Both the position numbers and the translations under genes were made by a program. This document shows, piece after piece, positions 1-6,983 of a stretch of DNA of 11,761 bases. How positions within the stretch are numbered: position 1 is the stretch's first letter; each line of letters opens with the position of its first letter. The stretch covers positions 1 through 11,761 of the forward strand of contig CAMLJR010000089.1 of assembly GCA_946480345.1 (NCBI GenBank), written 5' to 3'. The notes below the pieces were generated by a model. That model did no database searches and was not told where the DNA came from. It was given only the letters and a program-made list of their open reading frames with translations. The stretch is from an uncultured Spongiibacteraceae bacterium (lineage in GTDB: Bacteria; Pseudomonadota; Gammaproteobacteria; Pseudomonadales; CAMLJR01).

Positions 1-162
1 ATTTTGTAAATGCTGGGCAAGCTCAGCGAAATCGCGGCTGTTGCGCGTCAGGCCGTGTAGACAAAGCACGACAGGTGCGTTTTCTTTTTCAGGAATATAG
101 TCGCGATAAAAAAGCTGGAGACCATCGGGCGCAAAAAAGCGGTGCTCTATCGGCGCGTTCAT
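1..162 (-). CDS. alpha/beta hydrolase, N-terminal 54 residues only
   Basis: Partial gene that continues past the left edge of the window. The 54 visible residues start MNAPIEHRFFAPDGLQLFYR and contain a hydrophobic strand followed by LHGLTRNSRDF (residues 35-45). The LHG followed by a short turn and a helix is the oxyanion-loop signature of alpha/beta hydrolases of the MhpC/lactonase/haloalkane dehalogenase type. The nucleophile elbow (Ser) and the Asp/His of the triad would lie outside the window, so the substrate cannot be stated. The ATG is preceded at suitable distance by AGGAGAG, a strong ribosome binding site. It begins 28 bases after the stop codon of the upstream cation transporter gene on the same strand, so the two are probably co-transcribed. 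The fold call is firm; the reaction is unknown. Confidence 0.85.
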   Translation of the reverse strand, partial: MNAPIEHRFFAPDGLQLFYRDYIPEKENAPVVLCLHGLTRNSRDFAELAQHLQN

Positions 163-190
163 CGAAGCTCTCCTAAGAGGACGAGAATTT

Positions 191-1210
191 CTACAAAATT
201 TTCCGCCAGTGCAAAATTCCCAGCGATATCGCCACGCCGATCAACATGCACAAGGTTGCCCGGGTGAAGCCCGATGGATCGTTGGCCCAAGGCAGTCCAC
301 CCGTGTTCATGCCGAATACACCGGTGATCAGATTGATCGGCAGTAGCGTGGTTGTCATCAATGAAAGAATGTAGAGATTGCGGTTGGTTGCTTTACCGAG
401 CTGGCCCGCTATTTCCTCTTGAAGCAACCGAGCGCGTTCCTGAATGAGTTCAATGTCCTGTGCGACGCCATCGAGGCGTTCAACCGCCTGATGCAGGCGT
501 GTCATCTCATCGCGATCGACGTGATGTCGAAGGCTCATTGCACAATGTGCGAGCGCAGTGCGTCCGGCATTGACGTGGCGGCGTAGACGCGCGAACAAGC
601 GCCGAACGCGTCCTAGCTCGGTGCCTTGATCCTGTAAGCGGCCGGCGAGAATTTGATCCTCGGTGTCATCGACCGTATCGCTGAAATTTTTTATCACGCC
701 ATGAAGAACTTCACCGAGATCCTGGATGAGATGGCCGAACAACTCGATGGTGCTTGGCACTTCCAACCCGCGCATCATCGTGCGGCGCAATTGATCGACC
801 GCTTTTAATGGATGACGTCTACCGGTGATAACGCAGCGGTGATCGGCATAGACACGCAAAACGCCGAGGCCTTCGGGATCGTCTTTGAAATCGTGATGCA
901 GATCGGCGATGACCAGAGCGAAGCCGTCATCGAATATTTCGCTGCGAATATGCGCGTCGATATCCAGCAATAGTTCCCGCGCTTCTTGCGGGATCAATAC
1001 ACATGCTGCAATCCATTGTGTAGCGCGGGTATCTGCCAGATTGAAATGTAGCCACACCGGTTTGTCGAATGGCCAGGCCGCAGTTTCCGTTGTGTCGTCG
1101 CGCTGGCGTTCCCAATGTAGCGGTAATGCCGGCCCATTTTCTTCGAGTGAGAAGCCGCAGATTAATCCAAGGCTATCGGTAAATTCGAATTGTCCGAGTT
1201 GTATTGGCAT
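191..1210 (-). CDS. zntB: ZntB/CorA-family divalent cation transporter
   Basis: A 339-residue inner-membrane transporter of the CorA/ZntB (2-TM-GxN) superfamily, which forms pentameric channels or transporters for Zn2+ or Mg2+. E. coli ZntB is 327 residues, so the length fits. The N-terminal two thirds is a soluble domain followed by long charged helices (about residues 150-275). TM1 lies at about 279-299, the motif GMNTGGLPW at 300-308 right after it, and TM2 at about 316-336 before a short basic tail, WRKIL. The extra GG-(I/L)-P after GxN favours ZntB over CorA; the GMN form itself is the classical CorA selectivity motif, so ion preference is not settled. The ATG at 1208-1210 was chosen because GAGAGG sits just upstream. 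A TTG start 12 codons earlier is possible but less likely. The alpha/beta hydrolase gene follows after 28 bases. Confidence 0.88.
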   Translation of the reverse strand: MPIQLGQFEFTDSLGLICGFSLEENGPALPLHWERQRDDTTETAAWPFDKPVWLHFNLADTRATQWIAACVLIPQEARELLLDIDAHIRSEIFDDGFALVIADLHHDFKDDPEGLGVLRVYADHRCVITGRRHPLKAVDQLRRTMMRGLEVPSTIELFGHLIQDLGEVLHGVIKNFSDTVDDTEDQILAGRLQDQGTELGRVRRLFARLRRHVNAGRTALAHCAMSLRHHVDRDEMTRLHQAVERLDGVAQDIELIQERARLLQEEIAGQLGKATNRNLYILSLMTTTLLPINLITGVFGMNTGGLPWANDPSGFTRATLCMLIGVAISLGILHWRKIL

Positions 1211-1287
1211 CGTTGCCTCTCGATAGCCGGGGATGCGCACGACCAAACGTTGTCGATGACGAACGATAACAGAAAATGTTTAACGCA

Positions 1288-1330
1288 CATCGTTCGCGAG
1301 AAACGATGGCGGCGGAAAAAATCCGCCGCC
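1288..1330 (-). terminator. tandem hairpins between the GH17-GT2 gene and zntB
   Basis: Two back-to-back inverted repeats follow the stop codon of the GH17-GT2 gene. The first is a perfect 9-base-pair stem, GGCGGCGGA (1308-1316) against TCCGCCGCC (1322-1330), with a five-base A loop (T in the RNA of the minus-strand gene would read as U). The second is CATCGTT (1288-1294) against AACGATG (1302-1308). They share base 1308, so they may compete. The 9-bp stem is very GC-rich and lies 11 bases past the stop. No run of T follows either stem on the minus strand, so this is an imperfect intrinsic terminator or an mRNA 3'-end stabiliser. Partial read-through into zntB is possible. Confidence 0.55.
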
Positions 1331-1341
1331 GATGTGGGCTA

Positions 1342-3987
1342 TTAATTAACGGGCGAGGGCGTAGTCGCGGTAGCCGGCGTAAAAGGCTTGGCACTGGACA
1401 CAATCGACATCACCACTGCGGCGAAATACGGCAGTGATTGAATGAACAGTGCAATTAACCACAGCCGCAGATCCGTCGCGGAGATTTCATCGGGCCGACG
1501 AATGATGATGCCGATGGCAGCGCCCCAGAGCAGCAACGTAATGATCAGTTCTTCCGACACCAGCAGTAACGCAAACCAAACCGATTCGCGATCTTTCATT
1601 TTCGGTGTGCGCAAGAAAGGAATTTTACTGGTGAAGATGCCGTACAACATCGCCTTCGAAATGACGAAGCTGAGTGCGAGTCCCGCGAGTGCGGCTTGCA
1701 GCGTTGTTTTTTGATCGGTGCCGACGCGGCTGCGATAGACGTAATACAGTTTCGCCAGTTTGAAGAAAAACAGCGCCAGCGGTGGTATCGCATATACCGC
1801 GAGTGGCGGATCGATCTGCTGCGAAATAATCATCCCGAATGACCACAGCAGCGCGCCGAGCGTGAAAAACAAATTCATACCGTCGGCGATCCATGGCAGC
1901 CAACCGGCAATAAAGTGGTAACGCTGACCGAGTGTGAGTCGGGTCTCGCCGCCAAGAAATAATGGGCGCGCATATTTGCGCATGATCTGAACCGAGCCAT
2001 AGGCCCAGCGGAAACGTTGCTTGCGATAGTCGATGAAGTTGTCGGGAATCAGACCTTTGCCATAGCTATCTTCGATGTAAGCCGCTTCGTAACCGTGATG
2101 GAAAACGCGCAAGCCGAGTTCGGCGTCTTCCGTGATCGTATCTTCACCCCAACCGCCAAGCTCTTCGAGCACCGTACGCCGTACCATCGTCATCGTGCCG
2201 TGCTGAATGATCGCGTTGCGGTCGTTGCGTGTGACCATGCCGATATGAAAGAAGCCCTGGTATTCGGCGTAACACATTTTCTTGAAGAGTGTTTCGTCGC
2301 CATCGCGATAATCCTGTGGCGCCTGCACGATGGCGATGCGCGGATTTTCGAAATGCGGAATGAGATCGCGCAGCCATCTTTCGCTGACCTGATAGTCGCT
2401 ATCGATCACCGCAATGATTTCGGCATCGGCAACCGTATTGCGCAGCGCAAAATTAAGCGCGCCGCCTTTGAAGCCTTCGAGGGGTGCGACATGAAAGAAG
2501 CGGTAGCGCGGATCGTTGATCTGCTGACAGTATTCTTCGACCGGGCGCCATACCGACTCGTCCTTGGTGTTGTTGTCGACGATAAGCACTTCGTAATTGT
2601 CGTAACGCAATTTGCGCAGAGCCTCGATTGTCTCGATCACCATATCCGGCGGCTCGTTGTAGCACGGCACATGAATCGAGACTTTCGGTTGTCGGCTGTT
2701 CTCTACCTCTGGTGCAGGACCGAACGGACGTTTGCGTCGCAACACCCACACGGCTTCAGCCCATTCATGTGCTTCAACAAAGAGCACGGTCGCAACGCCA
2801 ATTGCGCTCAACGATAAAATGACGCCGAGAATAATCGTCCCCGTCGATGCATACGGATCGAGTATTTGATACGCGATATATACGAGACTCGATGTGGTGA
2901 TGAATGCAATCACGGCGAGGAAACTAACCGCGCGACGACGCATGTTGCGTGCATCGATCAAGAACATCAGAAAGCTGAGAATGCCGAGCGCAATTGTCGT
3001 TGCCACCAGCGTGCGCCAATGCGGTATCGGTTGCAGCGGACCCTTTAATGCAAATTTCGGCTGGCGATCCGCGTTGAACACACCCCAATACGCACCGACT
3101 GCGCCTTCCTGTTTCATTTTCCACGGTTGATCGAAGGCTTCCATCAGGAAGTATTGATGATTTTTCTTTTCGGCTAACGCAACGAATGAGCGAATGAATT
3201 TGCCTTCGATCGCTTCCGATGTTTGTGCTTCGCCGCGCTCGCGACCGCGGCTTGGCCAGCCGACTTCCGCCATCAGGATCGGTTTGTCTTTATATTCGGG
3301 TTCGCTTTTAAGTTTGTCGTAAGAAGCGAAGATATCGGTGTTCGCATATTCGACGGGTTGGCCTTTCCAGTACGGCAGAAAGTGCGCGCCAAGAAAATCG
3401 ACCGATTCGCCGAGTCGTTTTTCTTTCAGCCAGAAATCCCACGAGTCGGCGGTTGAGATCGGAATTTTTCGATTGATGCCCTGGCGCACATAATTGATGT
3501 ACGCAACCAGGTCTTCGCCCGTCAGCTCCTGGCGCAATAATGTTTCGTTGCCGACGATGATGCGCTCGATGTTGTCGCTGTTATTGACGACATCGATCAG
3601 GCGATTCAATTCGAGCAGATTTTGTTCGCGCTCGTTGGTGAGCCAGGCACCGAGCGTCACGCTGAGGCCGTATTTCGCGGCGAGATGCGGAATCTCGCCC
3701 TGAATATCTTTTACCGAATAAATACGAATGTGTTTGGTGTGCTTCGCGAGCAGCGCCATATCCTCTTCAATTTGTTCGATGCTCGGATACGTTTCGGTGA
3801 TCGGGCTCTGCCCGAAACGAAACGGCGAATACGCGAAGCCGGAAATTTCATCCGGCCACGACGGCACTTCTTCCGGGCGATTGAGTAGCGTCCACAGACC
3901 GAGCGTGATCGCGCTCAGACTGAACAGCACGAAAATCACGTGAAAGAGGTTGGTGTAATTGCGCGGGGGATTATTAATTTCAGCCAT
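1342..3987 (-). CDS. membrane beta-glucan synthase: GH17 domain fused to GT2 glycosyltransferase
   Basis: An 881-residue inner-membrane bifunctional protein. TM1 is at about 15-35. A periplasmic GH17 TIM-barrel domain (about 45-320) carries VGNE (acid/base Glu148) and AEVGWPS (nucleophile Glu241), then EAFDQPW and GAYWGVF. TM2-TM4 (about 326-405) lead to a cytoplasmic GT2 domain (about 430-675) with VPCYNEPP, the metal-binding DSD (529-531), TEDAELG (catalytic Asp621) and QRFRW (657-661). About five further membrane segments follow (690-865). GH17-GT2 fusions of pseudomonads and rhizobial NdvB/NdvC-like proteins make or remodel beta-1,3/1,6-glucans. By inference the GT2 part polymerises and extrudes glucan from a UDP-sugar, and the GH17 part cuts, branches or cyclises it in the periplasm. 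The ATG at 3985-3987 is taken as the start; a GTG five codons upstream (4000-4002) is equally possible, since neither has a clear ribosome binding site. The exact glucan linkage is unknown. Confidence 0.92.
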   Translation of the reverse strand: MAEINNPPRNYTNLFHVIFVLFSLSAITLGLWTLLNRPEEVPSWPDEISGFAYSPFRFGQSPITETYPSIEQIEEDMALLAKHTKHIRIYSVKDIQGEIPHLAAKYGLSVTLGAWLTNEREQNLLELNRLIDVVNNSDNIERIIVGNETLLRQELTGEDLVAYINYVRQGINRKIPISTADSWDFWLKEKRLGESVDFLGAHFLPYWKGQPVEYANTDIFASYDKLKSEPEYKDKPILMAEVGWPSRGRERGEAQTSEAIEGKFIRSFVALAEKKNHQYFLMEAFDQPWKMKQEGAVGAYWGVFNADRQPKFALKGPLQPIPHWRTLVATTIALGILSFLMFLIDARNMRRRAVSFLAVIAFITTSSLVYIAYQILDPYASTGTIILGVILSLSAIGVATVLFVEAHEWAEAVWVLRRKRPFGPAPEVENSRQPKVSIHVPCYNEPPDMVIETIEALRKLRYDNYEVLIVDNNTKDESVWRPVEEYCQQINDPRYRFFHVAPLEGFKGGALNFALRNTVADAEIIAVIDSDYQVSERWLRDLIPHFENPRIAIVQAPQDYRDGDETLFKKMCYAEYQGFFHIGMVTRNDRNAIIQHGTMTMVRRTVLEELGGWGEDTITEDAELGLRVFHHGYEAAYIEDSYGKGLIPDNFIDYRKQRFRWAYGSVQIMRKYARPLFLGGETRLTLGQRYHFIAGWLPWIADGMNLFFTLGALLWSFGMIISQQIDPPLAVYAIPPLALFFFKLAKLYYVYRSRVGTDQKTTLQAALAGLALSFVISKAMLYGIFTSKIPFLRTPKMKDRESVWFALLLVSEELIITLLLWGAAIGIIIRRPDEISATDLRLWLIALFIQSLPYFAAVVMSIVSSAKPFTPATATTPSPVN

Positions 3988-4160
3988 GGGATTCGGAGGC
4001 ACAGCTATCCGGAAAGGGCAGTCATTCTAAGATAAAGTTCTTGCTTCCAACAGTGCGCTGGTCCGCGATAGCGCTCGCCAGCAACGACTCTGATACCATG
4101 CCGCCGGCGCTCCGTAGCCGTATTGAGCGTTTTCACGGTTTGAAGAAAAGGTTGTCAGGC
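3988..4160. promoter_or_regulatory. divergent intergenic region between the GH17-GT2 gene and dedA
   Basis: A 173-base gap separates the divergent starts and must hold promoters for both directions. The best minus-strand candidate is a -10-like TAGAAT (plus-strand 4024-4029) with TTGGAA (4045-4050) upstream. The 15-base spacer is short, so this is weak. No confident plus-strand promoter is seen. AAAAGG at 4146-4151 is the likely dedA ribosome binding site, nine bases before its ATG. A TTG-initiated in-frame extension of dedA back to 4041 would fill part of this region, but it would add a non-family polar leader. Confidence 0.35.
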
Positions 4161-4808
4161 ATGGAATATGTGAAGTATTTGATCGATTTCATTCTGCACA
4201 TCGATGTGCATTTGAGCGAGCTGATTCGCGACTACGGCGTACAGACTTACGTCATTCTGTTCGCGATTGTATTTGTAGAAACGGGCTTGGTCGTTATGCC
4301 ATTTCTACCGGGCGATTCGCTGCTGTTTGCCGCTGGGGCATTCACCGCCAAGGGCGATTTCGATTTATGGCTGCTCGGCGCGGCGCTCAGCATCGCCGCA
4401 ATTGCGGGCGACTCGCTGAACTACGCGATCGGTCATTATTTCGGCCCAAAGGTATTCAGTCGCGATTATCGTTGGCTCAATCGGCAGCATCTTGTACGCA
4501 CCGAGGCGTTCTACGAAAAACATGGCGGCAAAACCATCATCATCGCCCGCTTCGTGCCGATCATTCGCACATTCGCACCGTTCGTGGCCGGCGTCGGCGC
4601 GATGAATTATCGCCGCTTCCTTGCATACAACGTCGTCGGCGCGCTGTTATGGGTTTGGAGCTTTTTGTTGCTGGGTTATTTCTTCGGCAATCTGCCCGCG
4701 GTAAAAAGTAATTTCACGCTGGTGATATTCGCGATCATTGGAATTTCGGTATTGCCAATCGTTGTTGAGTTTTTGAAGGCGCGCCGTGCCTCGGCACGCG
4801 CTTCGTGA
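4161..4808 (+). CDS. DedA-family (VTT domain) inner-membrane protein
   Basis: A 215-residue multi-pass membrane protein of the DedA/VTT (SNARE-associated) family, close to the usual 200-220 residues. It shows the family pattern: [19 protein letters not shown] (38-56), [13 protein letters not shown] (83-95), then [15 protein letters not shown] (130-144) in the re-entrant/core region. Glu40, Asp52, Arg130 and Arg136 line up with residues reported as essential in E. coli YqjA/YghB (Glu39, Asp51, Arg130, Arg136). Family members act in proton-coupled lipid translocation, including recycling of undecaprenyl phosphate; the substrate here is unknown. The ATG at 4161 is preceded by AAAAGG, and the protein then starts as family members do. 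The gene is divergent from the GH17-GT2 gene and lies 68 bases before the second GH17 gene on its own strand. This suggests a role in the same glucan or envelope pathway, by inference from position only. Confidence 0.92.
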   Translation: MEYVKYLIDFILHIDVHLSELIRDYGVQTYVILFAIVFVETGLVVMPFLPGDSLLFAAGAFTAKGDFDLWLLGAALSIAAIAGDSLNYAIGHYFGPKVFSRDYRWLNRQHLVRTEAFYEKHGGKTIIIARFVPIIRTFAPFVAGVGAMNYRRFLAYNVVGALLWVWSFLLLGYFFGNLPAVKSNFTLVIFAIIGISVLPIVVEFLKARRASARAS

Positions 4809-4876
4809 TTACAACATCTTGATACCCGTTGAGCAGCATCCGCTGATCTCACTTATCTGCTGAGCTCGAATTATTC

Positions 4877-6463
4877 ATGTTGTCAGCCAACCGTCTTGTC
4901 GTGCCTGTCTATCTAATCTCGATTCTGCTATCGGCCGCGTTGCTCGGCGGTTATTGGAGTTGGCAGGGTCAGCAGGTGCGGTTACCGGAAGCCGCATCGG
5001 CGACGCACAAGTTGCAGTGCGTTTCGTACAGCCCGTTCGATAAAGATCAATCGCCGCTCGATCATTTCGTGATTCGCCCGGAACGCATGGATGCCGATTT
5101 GGCGTTGTTGTCGCAATATTTTTCATGCGTGCGTACTTATTCGATGACCGGCTTCGAGGGATTGCCGGAGCTCGCACATAAGCACGGTCTTAAGGTCATG
5201 CTCGGCGCCTGGGTCAGCCCGGACGAAAAAAATACACGGCTCGAAATCGAGCAGCTGATCGCCGCCGCGAATCGCTATCCGGACATCGTGCAGTCGGTGA
5301 TCGTCGGTAACGAGGCGCTGCTGCGAAAGGACATTTCAGGACAACGTCTTGCCGAACTGATTACCGAAGTGAAGCAGCGTGTAGCGCAGCCGGTAACGTA
5401 TGCCGACGTGTGGGAATTCTGGATCAAGCATCCGCAAATCGCGCCCGTGGTGGATTTCGTTACCATCCATTTACTGCCGTACTGGGAGGATGAGCCGACC
5501 AGCGGCGCGCGCGCCCTCGAACACATCGCCGAGGTGCATGCGGAGTTCGAACGCCGGCTCGCACCGAAGGATATTTTCATCGGCGAGGTGGGTTGGCCGA
5601 GCGAAGGCAGGCAGCGCGAAACGGCGATAGCGAGTCGCATCGAACAGGCGCGATTCACGCGCGGTTTCGTTGCAATGGCTGAGCACAATGGCTGGCAATA
5701 CAACATCATCGAGGCGTTCGATCAGCCATGGAAACGTAATAACGAGGGGGCAGTGGGCGGCTATTGGGGGTTGTTCGATGCCGATCGCCACGACAAGCAA
5801 ATTCTTGCCGGGCCAGTGTCGAATGTGCCGGATTGGCAGCATTGGCTGATCGTCTCGGGAGGAATATTGCTGCTGACGCTGATCGTCGCGGGAGTGCCGG
5901 CCACTCGTGAAGCCGCATTGTTGATTCCGGTGTTCGGCGCGATTGGCGGTGCGTGCATTGCGCTCTGGTGGCATCAGGCCGCCTTCGCGAATCGCGATAG
6001 TTGGGAATGGCTATGGACCATCGCGCTGACGATATTGAATGCGGCCATTCTGTTGCGTGCCGCACTGGCGTTTGCGCCCGTCGCATCGAAGCGTGGTCGG
6101 GTGTTTTTGCGACTTGAAGTAAACGCCGGCCGGTTGTTAATAGTCACCGCATTTGTGGCGGCGGTGCTGATGCTGCAACTGGTTTTCGATCCGCGTTATC
6201 GGTTATTTCCGAGCTACGTGTTGTTGTTGCCGGCGCTGGTATTTCTGCGCCTGCCGACTCAGGCGCCGAAGCGAGAACTTGCGTTGCTGTTGCTGGTGAT
6301 TGCAGTGGGTATTCCGTTCCAGCTCTGGGAAGAAACCTGGCGCAACGCACAGGCTCTGGGTTGGGCCGCGACGTCCGCATTACTGGTGTTGGCGTTAACG
6401 CGTTCGTGGGCCTTTAGCAGTGGACGCGCAGCCGCATCGACCGCAGCGATCTCAACCGGCTGA
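4877..6463 (+). CDS. membrane-anchored GH17 beta-1,3-glucan hydrolase/transglycosylase
   Basis: A 528-residue protein. An N-terminal membrane anchor (about 7-26) is followed by a periplasmic GH17 domain (about 45-320) with VGNE (acid/base Glu146), FIGEVGWPSEG (nucleophile Glu237), [13 protein letters not shown] and GGYWGLFDADR. The closest visible relative is the GH17 part of the neighbouring GH17-GT2 protein, which shares all these blocks. The two are therefore paralogous domains, and both look catalytically intact. Residues 322-512 form about seven hydrophobic segments with no recognised motif; the final 15 residues are Ala/Ser/Thr-rich. GH17 enzymes of this bacterial type hydrolyse beta-1,3-glucan or transfer it to give 1,3- or 1,6-linked products. 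The likely role is trimming, branching or cyclising the polymer made by the GT2 partner. The ATG at 4877 has only a weak upstream GAG. It probably forms an operon with dedA. Its end overlaps the convergent small membrane gene by 12 bases. Confidence 0.88.
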   Translation: MLSANRLVVPVYLISILLSAALLGGYWSWQGQQVRLPEAASATHKLQCVSYSPFDKDQSPLDHFVIRPERMDADLALLSQYFSCVRTYSMTGFEGLPELAHKHGLKVMLGAWVSPDEKNTRLEIEQLIAAANRYPDIVQSVIVGNEALLRKDISGQRLAELITEVKQRVAQPVTYADVWEFWIKHPQIAPVVDFVTIHLLPYWEDEPTSGARALEHIAEVHAEFERRLAPKDIFIGEVGWPSEGRQRETAIASRIEQARFTRGFVAMAEHNGWQYNIIEAFDQPWKRNNEGAVGGYWGLFDADRHDKQILAGPVSNVPDWQHWLIVSGGILLLTLIVAGVPATREAALLIPVFGAIGGACIALWWHQAAFANRDSWEWLWTIALTILNAAILLRAALAFAPVASKRGRVFLRLEVNAGRLLIVTAFVAAVLMLQLVFDPRYRLFPSYVLLLPALVFLRLPTQAPKRELALLLLVIAVGIPFQLWEETWRNAQALGWAATSALLVLALTRSWAFSSGRAAASTAAISTG

Positions 6464-6829
6464 GACGCTGCGCTCATCGCGCACTAACCGCATTCCGGCC
6501 AGCAGCAACGCAAAAACCGCCATTGTCACCGTATAAAGCGCGAGCGCGGGCAGCGTAAATATCAAGCTGACCCACGCCAGCACCCGTCCTGCTTTTCCCT
6601 TCAGAAAAAAAGCCAAAAGCGCGGCGACAACCGCCACCCACGCCAGCACGCGAAAGTGAATCGCCAAGCCCAGATTGCTGCGAATCGCACATTGCGGCTC
6701 GGGGCTGTTCGGTCCGCAAATATCGACCCAATGCAGATTTTCCATCAGATAAAAGCGCAGCCAATACGCCGCGCCGAGCCAGAGGCCGAGCAATACGAGT
6801 GGCACGAGCTGGCGGCGATTGAACGGCAT
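6452..6829 (-). CDS. small hypothetical inner-membrane protein
   Basis: A 125-residue protein that I do not recognise. It has a basic start (MPFNRR), a hydrophobic segment at about 9-28, then a polar loop (29-53) with two cysteines, Cys38 and Cys47, in DICGPNSPEPQC. A second membrane segment (about 56-76) is followed by a short basic loop KGKAGR and a long hydrophobic stretch (82-115) that could be one or two passes, ending in a charged tail. By the positive-inside rule the cysteine loop should face the periplasm, where a disulfide is possible. The ATG has GGAG nine bases upstream, which supports translation. The gene converges on the GH17 gene, overlapping its last 12 bases, and diverges from the cytochrome gene. 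The coding call rests on membrane pattern and ribosome binding site; no function is assigned. Confidence 0.75.
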   Translation of the reverse strand: MPFNRRQLVPLVLLGLWLGAAYWLRFYLMENLHWVDICGPNSPEPQCAIRSNLGLAIHFRVLAWVAVVAALLAFFLKGKAGRVLAWVSLIFTLPALALYTVTMAVFALLLAGMRLVRDERSVSAG

Positions 6830-6983
6830 TGCGGATACTCCGGGGCGATTTGAGTGACAACGAGTTAAACGGCGAAGCGCAGTGTTCTACGAGATGGGTA
6901 GAGCAATGTGATTCATCGAATCGACATATTGCGCTGCTAGGTTGCCCGGCTGAATCGGGCAATTCAAAGCGGAGCAGATCATC
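6830..6983. promoter_or_regulatory. divergent intergenic region with a palindrome and a leader hairpin
   Basis: A 154-base gap between the small membrane gene and the cytochrome gene. It contains an interrupted palindrome, TGTGATTC (6907-6914), ATC, GAATCGACA (6918-6926). Its core GATTC-ATC-GAATC is perfect, and the outer TGT/ACA match with a one-base slip. Further on, TTGCCCG (6942-6948) and CGGGCAA (6956-6962) form a perfect 7-bp hairpin just before the ribosome binding site GGAG (6971-6974) of the cytochrome gene. The palindrome has the size of a dimeric regulator site, and the hairpin could affect translation or transcription of the cytochrome. No confident -10/-35 pair is seen. Confidence 0.4.

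Noticed and set aside
1211..1287. Possible own promoter for zntB
   Set aside because: AT-rich bases are present but no -35/-10 pair with acceptable spacing could be defended by eye.
2017..2817. Plus-strand open frame of 266 codons opposite the GT2 domain
   Set aside because: The minus strand encodes all GT2 catalytic motifs here; the plus frame is a mirror artefact of codon bias.
4130..4158. TTTTCAC and TTGTCAG 22 bases apart before dedA
   Set aside because: The middle half-site is missing and the second copy overlaps the ribosome binding region, so it is not a credible Pho box.
4041..4160. In-frame TTG extension of the DedA protein by 40 residues
   Set aside because: The added residues are polar and non-family. 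The ATG at 4161 has a ribosome binding site and gives the normal DedA length and start.
6854..6860. Single minus-strand Pho half-site TTGTCAC upstream of the small membrane gene
   Set aside because: No second half-site at the 11-base register in either direction; chance occurrence.
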